Positions 1 through 5,115 of a stretch of 5,115 nucleotides of DNA are shown here, one piece after another. Positions within the stretch are counted from its first letter, which is position 1. The number at the start of each line of letters is the position of its first letter. Where the stretch lies: assembly GCA_002771315.1 (NCBI GenBank), contig PCSF01000105.1, positions 7,887 to 13,001 of the forward strand, written 5' to 3'. Below the pieces are notes generated by a model. It saw only the letters and a list, made by a program, of their open reading frames with translations, was not told the DNA's origin and did no database searches. Both the position numbers and the translations under genes were made by a program. The stretch comes from Desulfobacterales bacterium CG23_combo_of_CG06-09_8_20_14_all_52_9. GTDB lineage: Bacteria > Desulfobacterota > Desulfobacteria > Desulfobacterales > UBA2156.

Positions 1-8
1 AAAGTCGC

Positions 9-2156
9 CTAATGATCGATGCGGGTGACTTCCTGAACGTTCTTAATCTTTCGAATATCTGCAATAACCCGTTCCAGGTGCGTGGTACTATCCACGGTGA
101 TGGTAAAGAAACTGGTTACCGTTGCATCGTCTTTGGTCTCGGTTTTGGCACTTAAAATATTTGCGGCGTTCTTGCTGATGTTGGCGGCAAGATCGGCTAG
201 AAGACCCACACGGTCCAAAGACCGTACCCGGATTTTAACCGGAAATGTTTCGGTGATTTCCGGATTCCACTCGACATCGATCTGGCGTTCCGGGTTCATC
301 TTGAGGGCGTTGATGCAGTTGGTGCGGTGGACCGCGACTCCGTATCCTCTCGTGATATAACCGGTGATGGTATCCCCTCTCACCGGGTGGCAGCACTTTG
401 CGAACCGAACCAGGATATCATCGACGCCTCTGACGATTACGCCCCCTTTGGGTTTCTTTCTATCTCCTTTCTCGATGGCCTTGGTCAATATCGAGTCTTC
501 TTCCGCCTCAGGTTTGGGGAGGAATTTCCGGATTACCTGAAGCGGGGTGATCTTTCCGTATCCCACGTTGGCGATCAGATCCTCCAGGGACTTGAATCCG
601 AATTCCGCCGCCACCGTTTCCATGACCGGCGACTTGCTTTGCTCGGCGAAATTGAGACGGAATTTCCGAAAAACCTTTTCACACATTTCCCGGCCTAAAG
701 AAAGACTGCGCTCCTTCTCCTGCGCCTTGATCCATTGCCGGATTTTCGTCTTGGCTTTGACGGTCTTGGCGTAATTGAGCCAATCCTTGCTGGGGTAATG
801 ACCCTTGGTGGTGATAATCTCGACGATGTTCCCGGTTTCCAGCTCATGTTTCAGGGGGACCATCCGGCCGTTCACTTTGGCGCCAGTGCACTGGTTTCCT
901 ACCTCGGAGTGGATCACATAGGCAAAATCGATGGGCGTGGCGCCTTTGGGCAGGGATTTGATTTGCCCCCTTGGTGTGAAGACATAAATCTCGTCGGGGA
1001 AGAGGTCGATGCGGACATTTTCCAAAAATTCATCCGGATCCCTGATATTTTCCTGGTTTTCGACAAGATTTTGTATCCACGAGAAGCGCTTGAGGATTTT
1101 TTCGTCGATTTTTTCCCCTTCCTTGTAACTCCAGTGAGCGGCAATTCCGGATTTAGCCACCTTGTCCATTTCCCAAGTCCGGATCTGAATTTCCACCCGC
1201 TCACCATAGGGGCCGATGACGGTGGTGTGAAGAGACTGGTACATATTGGGCTTGGGGACGGCAATGTAATCCTTGAATTTCGTGGCGATGGGTTTCCACA
1301 AGGAGTGCAGGATTCCGAGAGCTTCATAACACTGGGGGATGGTGGAAAGGATGATCCTGAAAGCGATGACATCGTAGATTTCTTCGAAGGAGAGGCTCTG
1401 GCTGACCATTTTCTGATAGATGCTGTAGATATGCTTGTACCTTCCCAGGATCTCACATTTCAGGTTAGATTCTTCCATCTTTTTTTTAAGAAGCGTCTTG
1501 ACCATTTCGATGTATTTTTCAGACTCCCGGCGCCCTTTATTAAGACGGCTTTGAATCTTGGAGTATTCGCCGTAATTGACGTTCATGAAGGCGATGTCCT
1601 CCAATTCCTTCTTAATCCAGTAGATCCCGAGGCGTCCGGATATGGGGGAGTAGATATCGAGGGTCTCCTGGGCGATTTCCTTTCGCTTATGGATTTTGTG
1701 GTATTGGAGGGTCCGCATGTTATGCAAGCGGTCGGCCAGTTTGATCAGGATCACCCGGATATCGTCGGCCATGGCTAAAATCATCTTGCGGATGCTTTCC
1801 GCCTGTCTGGCCTGCGCACTGCTGAAGGGGAGGATACTGAGCTTGGTCACGCCGGATACGATTTGGGCCACCTCTTTTCCGAACATGGCCTCCAGATCTT
1901 TCGGGGTGACCTGGGTCTCTTCCGCGTCCTCGATCACGTCATGAAGGAGACCGGCCGCAATGCTGACGCTGTCAAGATTCATGTCCGCCAGGATCCCCGC
2001 AACTTCCAGGGGATGGGTCAGGTAAGGTTCGCCGGATAGGCGCACCTGGCCTTGATGCACCCGGGCGGAATAGATGTAGGCCCGGTTGATGATGTCGATA
2101 TCGGCATCGGGATTGACTTTAAGGGCCTTATCGATGATGTCGTTGATCCGAATCAT
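9..2156 (-). CDS. rel: Bifunctional (p)ppGpp synthetase/hydrolase (long RelA/SpoT homologue)
   Basis: This 715-residue protein makes (p)ppGpp from ATP and GTP/GDP and removes its 3' pyrophosphate; it is the ribosome-associated stringent-response enzyme. All domains of a long RSH are present in order. The HD hydrolase (about 20-190) keeps R39, H48, H72-D73, E76-D77 and D142 to N146 (DRLHN), so hydrolysis should be active. The synthetase (about 230-345) has R239, K241, D262, Y306 and E322. The TGS domain (about 388-448) has H416, the position that contacts the tRNA CCA end in relatives. The zinc-finger/RIS region has C588, C589, H610 and C614, and an ACT domain spans about 638-713. The synthetase loop reads KFKD (293-296); RFKD marks bifunctional enzymes and ExDD marks RelA-only enzymes, so this is a conservative variant of the bifunctional form. 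The ATG is the only usual start after an in-frame TAA at 2178-2180, and no Shine-Dalgarno is visible. It is the third gene after ispG and proS. It could equally be labelled relA or spoT. Confidence 0.97.
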   Translation of the reverse strand: MIRINDIIDKALKVNPDADIDIINRAYIYSARVHQGQVRLSGEPYLTHPLEVAGILADMNLDSVSIAAGLLHDVIEDAEETQVTPKDLEAMFGKEVAQIVSGVTKLSILPFSSAQARQAESIRKMILAMADDIRVILIKLADRLHNMRTLQYHKIHKRKEIAQETLDIYSPISGRLGIYWIKKELEDIAFMNVNYGEYSKIQSRLNKGRRESEKYIEMVKTLLKKKMEESNLKCEILGRYKHIYSIYQKMVSQSLSFEEIYDVIAFRIILSTIPQCYEALGILHSLWKPIATKFKDYIAVPKPNMYQSLHTTVIGPYGERVEIQIRTWEMDKVAKSGIAAHWSYKEGEKIDEKILKRFSWIQNLVENQENIRDPDEFLENVRIDLFPDEIYVFTPRGQIKSLPKGATPIDFAYVIHSEVGNQCTGAKVNGRMVPLKHELETGNIVEIITTKGHYPSKDWLNYAKTVKAKTKIRQWIKAQEKERSLSLGREMCEKVFRKFRLNFAEQSKSPVMETVAAEFGFKSLEDLIANVGYGKITPLQVIRKFLPKPEAEEDSILTKAIEKGDRKKPKGGVIVRGVDDILVRFAKCCHPVRGDTITGYITRGYGVAVHRTNCINALKMNPERQIDVEWNPEITETFPVKIRVRSLDRVGLLADLAANISKNAANILSAKTETKDDATVTSFFTITVDSTTHLERVIADIRKIKNVQEVTRIDH

Positions 2157-2208
2157 ATGGACCGGAAATCTATGGCGTTATTTAAAGGACAAAGTTTACC
2201 GGATCCGG
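2157..2208 (-). other. proS-rel intercistronic gap with a possible mRNA stem
   Basis: The 52 bases between the proS stop and the rel start hold no ORF and no purine-rich ribosome binding site in front of the rel ATG. On the mRNA, GACCGGA (plus 2204-2210, overlapping the proS stop codon) can pair perfectly with UCCGGUC (plus 2160-2166, ending three bases before the rel ATG). This gives a 7-bp stem with a 37-base loop. The upstream arm also lies in a perfect 12-bp palindrome, ACCGGATCCGGT (2198-2209), which offers a competing fold. No U-tract follows, so this is not an intrinsic terminator and read-through from proS into rel is expected. A regulatory role is speculation. Confidence 0.35.
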
Positions 2209-3729
2209 TCAGTAGGCCTTGGCAAAGACGACCCGTTCGTTGCTGGGTTTCCCGCAGCCGATGCACGAACCGTTCTGAGGTGCGTTTTCGAAGGGAACGC
2301 ATCGAATAGTCACACCCAAATCTTCCTTGATTTTGGATTCACAATCCTGAGAACCGCACCAATGGGAAAGAGCGAACCCACCGTGTATCTCCGGCTGATC
2401 AGCGTTTTTCGGTGTGAAAAACGCATAAAAACCGTCTCGATCATCCAGGGTGATGGTGTGGGCGTTACGGTAGCTCAGGGCCCGTTCAAAAAGATTCTTC
2501 TGGATTTCATCGAGCAGCTGGGTGATGCTCCCCACAAAGGCCTCCCGCTTGATGGAAAATTTATCGCTGCTCTTCTTGTCGCGTCTTCCCAAGTAGACGG
2601 CATTTTGGGCGATATCCCTGGGCCCGATTTCGACCCTCAAGGGGATCCCCTTTTTGATCCATATCCAATTCCGAACCCCCCCGGTCTCCCGATCGTCGAT
2701 TACGACGCGAAGCGGAGCATCGTGGTAGCGGATGCCTCTGAGTTCCTTTGCAAGGCTCTCGGCATAAATCATGACATCGGTTTTTTCTTCGAGAGACCGA
2801 TAAATAGGGAGCAGCACCGCGTGGGCCGAAGCCACCCGGGGCGGAAGGATGATCCCGTCGTCATCCCCGTGCGTCATGATGAGGCCGCCGATCATCCGGG
2901 TAGACGATCCCCAGGATGTTGTCCATGCGAATTCTTCTTTCTCGTCGGTGTTCTGGAACTTGATTCCGGATGCTTTTGCAAAATTTTGTCCTAAAAAGTG
3001 GGAGGTCCCGGCCTGCAAAGCCTTCCGATCCTGCATGATCGATTCGATGGAAAAGGTGTCCACTGCACCGGGAAACCGTTCCGAGGCTGTCTTGCGGCCT
3101 TTGATCACCGGCATGGCCAGGTATTCTTCAGCCAGCCGGGCGTAGATATCGAGCATTAAAAGGGCCCTCTCTACGGCTTCTTCCGGCGCGGCGTGAACGG
3201 TATGTCCTTCCTGCCATAAGAATTCACTGGTCCTTAAAAAGATGCGGGGTCTCAGCTCCCAGCGAACCACGTTGGCCCACTGGTTGATGAGGATGGGAAG
3301 ATCGCGATAACTGGAAACCCATCGTGAAAAAGAATCTCCGATGATCGTCTCCGATGTGGGCCGGATTACCAGGGGTTCCTGCAACAGACCTGCAGGAACT
3401 AAGCCTCCGTCCGGTGCTTTTTCCAGGCGATGATGGGTTACCACGGCGCATTCCTTAGCAAACCCTTCCACGTGCTCGGCCTCTTTTTTTAAAAAGGACA
3501 GGGGGATAAACAGGGGGAAATAGGCATTTTGGACTCCGGTGGCCTTGAACATGGCATCCAGGGCATCTACGATGTTTTCCCACAAGGCGTATCCCCAGGG
3601 TTTGATGACCATGCACCCCCGAACGGCCGATCTTTCGGCAAGGTCGGAGGCCTTGATCACCTGTTGGTACCACTCCGAATAATCTTCTTCTCGAGTGGGG
3701 GAAATCGCCGTCTCTCCACGCTTTGTCAT
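2209..3729 (-). CDS. proS: Prolyl-tRNA synthetase, archaeal/eukaryotic-like short type
   Basis: This 506-residue class II enzyme attaches proline to tRNA-Pro in the cytosol. Motif 1 lies around residues 38-76 (GCMVIKPWGYALWE and following). TSE at 125-127 and RWE at 157-159, followed by RPRIFLRTSEFLWQEGH (160-176), give the motif 2 region. GSSTR (274-278) begins motif 3. The anticodon-binding domain starts near 303 and includes EIGPRD (368-372). The C-terminal extension has C458, C463, C489 and C492 as likely zinc ligands and ends in tyrosine, a hallmark of the archaeal/eukaryotic-like group. The common bacterial form is about 570 residues with an editing domain inserted between motifs 2 and 3; here residues 177-273 leave no room for one. 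The start overlaps the ispG stop as ATGA, with AGAGAGG ten bases upstream, so translational coupling is likely. Misacylated Ala-tRNA-Pro would need clearing by a separate trans-editing protein, which is not in this window. Confidence 0.96.
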   Translation of the reverse strand: MTKRGETAISPTREEDYSEWYQQVIKASDLAERSAVRGCMVIKPWGYALWENIVDALDAMFKATGVQNAYFPLFIPLSFLKKEAEHVEGFAKECAVVTHHRLEKAPDGGLVPAGLLQEPLVIRPTSETIIGDSFSRWVSSYRDLPILINQWANVVRWELRPRIFLRTSEFLWQEGHTVHAAPEEAVERALLMLDIYARLAEEYLAMPVIKGRKTASERFPGAVDTFSIESIMQDRKALQAGTSHFLGQNFAKASGIKFQNTDEKEEFAWTTSWGSSTRMIGGLIMTHGDDDGIILPPRVASAHAVLLPIYRSLEEKTDVMIYAESLAKELRGIRYHDAPLRVVIDDRETGGVRNWIWIKKGIPLRVEIGPRDIAQNAVYLGRRDKKSSDKFSIKREAFVGSITQLLDEIQKNLFERALSYRNAHTITLDDRDGFYAFFTPKNADQPEIHGGFALSHWCGSQDCESKIKEDLGVTIRCVPFENAPQNGSCIGCGKPSNERVVFAKAY

Positions 3730-4889
3730 GCTGTATTATCCTCTCTTCCCCTTTCAAACCGCCGGACCTCTTCCAGCAAGATCGTGACCAGATGTTCTTT
3801 CGGAATTTTCTTGATCACTTTTCCTTTTCTGAAGAGCACACCTGTGCCCTTGCCACCGGCTATGCCGATGTCGGCTTCCCGGGCTTCTCCAGGGCCGTTG
3901 ACGACGCATCCCATGATGGCCAGCTTGACAGGAACGGAACTCCGGATCAGGGCCTTTTCCACTTGCTCGACGATGTGCAACAGGTCGATGTCACAGCGAC
4001 CGCAGGTGGGACAGGAGATGATTTCAGGCCCATGTCGCCTAAGATTCAAGGCCTTTAAAATCTCATAACCCACCCGCACTTCTTCCACCGGATCCCGGGT
4101 TAAAGAGACTCGAAGGGTATCGCCGATGCCCTCGGCCAAGAGCATCCCGATGCCGATGGCCGATTTAACAATTCCAGGATACAGAGAGCCCGCTTCCGTG
4201 ATGCCGACATGAAGCGGCAGGTCGCTCTTGGCAGAAAGGAGGCGATACGCAGCAATGGTTCTGGGCACATCGGAGGCTTTCAAGGAGACCTTCATGTTCT
4301 CAAAGTCAAACTCTTTGAACATCTGGATGTGCCGTAGGGCACTTTCTACCATCCCTTCCGGGGTGACTCCCTGGTATTTCCGGATGATGTCCTTTTCGAG
4401 GGATCCCGAATTGATGCCGATACGGATAGGAGTTCCCCTGTCTTTTGCGCATTCGACGACGGACTTGACTTTCTTTTTACCCCCGATATTTCCGGGATTG
4501 ATTCGCAACCCGTCGGCTCCGGCTTCGGCAGCGGCCAGCGCGAGCCGGAAATCGAAATGGATATCCGCAATCAGGGGGATCGTAATTTTTTTCTTAATGG
4601 CGGTAATGGCTTTTGCCGCATCCATGTCGGGCACGGCTACACGGACGATTTCACATCCTGCTTTTTCCAGGCGCCGGATCTGGGATACGGTGGCTCGGAT
4701 GTTCTGGGTAGGCGTGTTGGTCATGGATTGCACCGAAATCGGCGCATTCCCACCGATTTTTACATGACCCACCGAGATCTGTCGGGTCGGTCTCCGGAGA
4801 ATTTCAAATGCCATGAATCTACCAGAGGCTTTTTCTGCGGTTAACAGTGAGGTTACGGCTAAAAAGCTTTTTTCTTTCAAGTTATTCAT
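3726..4889 (-). CDS. ispG: 4-hydroxy-3-methylbut-2-en-1-yl diphosphate synthase (IspG/GcpE)
   Basis: IspG catalyses the reductive ring opening of 2-C-methyl-D-erythritol 2,4-cyclodiphosphate to HMBPP, the second-last step of the MEP isoprenoid pathway, using a [4Fe-4S] cluster. The ORF is 387 residues. Residues 45-57 (IGGNAPISVQSMT) and 107-133 (LIADIHFDF through GLRINPGNIGG) are the barrel-domain signatures. The cluster site is C293-x2-C296, C328 in GCVVNGPGE, and E335; a constant offset of 23 matches C270, C273, C305 and E312 of the E. coli enzyme. C299 is an extra cysteine in that loop. The start is uncertain. The ATG at 4887-4889 adds about 25 residues with no family resemblance. The internal ATG at 4812-4814 (MAFEILRRPTRQ) gives 362 residues, close to the usual length. 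Neither has a strong Shine-Dalgarno. The downstream end overlaps proS by four bases. It is probably the first gene of the transcript within view. Confidence 0.96.
   Translation of the reverse strand: MNNLKEKSFLAVTSLLTAEKASGRFMAFEILRRPTRQISVGHVKIGGNAPISVQSMTNTPTQNIRATVSQIRRLEKAGCEIVRVAVPDMDAAKAITAIKKKITIPLIADIHFDFRLALAAAEAGADGLRINPGNIGGKKKVKSVVECAKDRGTPIRIGINSGSLEKDIIRKYQGVTPEGMVESALRHIQMFKEFDFENMKVSLKASDVPRTIAAYRLLSAKSDLPLHVGITEAGSLYPGIVKSAIGIGMLLAEGIGDTLRVSLTRDPVEEVRVGYEILKALNLRRHGPEIISCPTCGRCDIDLLHIVEQVEKALIRSSVPVKLAIMGCVVNGPGEAREADIGIAGGKGTGVLFRKGKVIKKIPKEHLVTILLEEVRRFERGREDNTA
3740..3746 (-). promoter_or_regulatory. Ribosome binding site of proS inside ispG
   Basis: AGAGAGG on the minus strand lies within the last codons of ispG and ends ten bases before the proS ATG at 3727-3729. 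It is the clearest Shine-Dalgarno-like site of the three genes. It supports the chosen proS start and independent or re-initiated translation at the ATGA junction. Confidence 0.6.
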
Positions 4890-4972
4890 AGTGCACTTTG
4901 GCTAGAAAAACAACATGCAAATCCGGCGAATAGGCCCAACACCCTTTTTCTTGAACACAAAGATCGGATCTG

Positions 4973-5001
4973 ATAAAAATTGAGTATCCCTGTTTTGGTA
5001 A
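4973..5001 (-). promoter_or_regulatory. Possible sigma-70 promoter for ispG-proS-rel
   Basis: On the minus strand TTACCA (plus 4996-5001) and TTTTAT (plus 4973-4978) are separated by 17 bases; each matches its consensus hexamer at four of six positions. The placement, about 80-155 bases before the two possible ispG starts and in AT-rich sequence, is sensible. The match is weak and such pairs arise by chance in AT-rich DNA. Transcription could also come from a gene beyond the window. Confidence 0.25.
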
Positions 5002-5007
5002 TAGGGA
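4987..5007. other. Short inverted repeat/hairpin in the ispG leader region
   Basis: TCCCTGTT and AATAGGGA pair as an 8-bp stem with one G-T pair around the 5-base loop TTGGT. On the minus strand it is followed by TACTCA and only then by five T, so it is a poor intrinsic terminator. It overlaps the candidate -35 hexamer, so as duplex DNA it could be an operator-like dyad. No regulator can be named. Confidence 0.3.
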
Positions 5008-5011
5008 ATCC

Positions 5012-5115
5012 TTGACGGTTATAAATTTGATGAAATCGTAAAAACTCAAAATTGGGATGGCAAAGTAAAAAGCTTCAGATGCAAGGCGCGCAAATCCTGA
5101 GGAATGAGGCGTACT
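5012..5115. repeat. Probable partial dispersed intergenic repeat (one arm), cut by the window edge
   Basis: From TTGACGG at about 5012 to the end, the sequence is non-coding and differs in texture from its surroundings. An AT-rich outer part contains TTTGATGAAATCGTAAAAAC, and a GC-richer inner part has GCAAGGCGCGCAAATC followed by CTGAGGAATGAGGCGTACT. This wording resembles, from memory, a family of long palindromic intergenic repeats in Desulfobacterota genomes, in which GGCGTACT sits near the centre and a mirrored arm follows, ending in a GTTTTTACGA...CATCAA-like end. The window stops at that presumed centre, so the second arm cannot be seen. There is no coding potential: the only obvious ATG (5030-5032) meets a stop after two codons. 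The exact outer boundary is uncertain by several bases. Confidence 0.45.

Noticed and set aside
914..1456. A 180-codon minus-strand frame inside rel, shifted relative to it
   Set aside because: Low-complexity, serine/proline-rich translation typical of a wrong frame; rel itself is uninterrupted here, so no frameshift is involved.
735..1778. A 347-codon open frame on the plus strand opposite rel
   Set aside because: It is fully antisense to a gene with clear family motifs, shows no recognisable domain, and is explained by codon bias of rel producing few stops in this frame.
2086..2994. A 302-codon plus-strand open frame opposite proS and the rel start
   Set aside because: It is antisense to well-conserved proS motifs and crosses the intercistronic gap; no protein-family signal.
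3529..4767. Plus-strand open frames opposite proS and ispG (179 codons each at 3529-4068 and 4228-4767)
   Set aside because: Both lie opposite conserved ProRS or IspG segments and lack independent coding evidence.
4861..4872. AAAAAGCTTTTT palindrome with a following T, considered as a terminator
   Set aside because: The stem is almost all A-T, and on the plus strand no gene ends there; on the minus strand it falls at the ispG start.
5018..5023. TATAAC on the minus strand, five of six to a -10 hexamer, considered as the main ispG promoter
   Set aside because: No acceptable -35 hexamer lies at 16-18 bases; it falls in the AT-rich part of the presumed repeat.

Overview
The window is a compact, entirely minus-strand housekeeping cluster. 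In transcription order it reads ispG (non-mevalonate isoprenoid synthesis), proS (prolyl-tRNA synthetase) and a long bifunctional Rel/SpoT-family (p)ppGpp enzyme. About 225 bases of non-coding sequence lie upstream of ispG. All three reading frames are intact and carry the motifs expected of working enzymes. Moderate base composition, protein wording and gene order suggest a Desulfobacterota (deltaproteobacterial) genome. This assignment is an inference from recalled gene order and family resemblance, not a database result.

Layout in plus-strand coordinates: 1-8 is the start of whatever follows rel and is too short to read. Positions 9-2156 are rel, 2157-2208 a short intercistronic gap, 2209-3729 proS and 3726-4889 ispG. 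The ispG stop and proS start overlap as ATGA. Positions 4890-5011 form an AT-rich leader holding a possible promoter and a hairpin. Positions 5012-5115 look like one arm of a dispersed intergenic repeat that is cut off by the window edge.

The genes are close enough to be one transcript: a 4-base overlap, then a 52-base gap. IspG makes an isoprenoid precursor through an iron-sulfur enzyme. ProS charges tRNA-Pro. Rel converts signals of uncharged tRNA on the ribosome into (p)ppGpp and can also hydrolyse it. The most distinctive point is that ProS is the short archaeal/eukaryotic-like type, without the bacterial editing insertion and with a C-terminal cysteine-rich domain. Rel has a KFKD in place of the usual RFKD synthetase motif, and its start codon lacks a visible Shine-Dalgarno sequence but lies next to a possible 7-bp mRNA stem. 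I see no CRISPR array, tRNA, rRNA, transposase or defence system, and no convincing evidence for an undescribed system.
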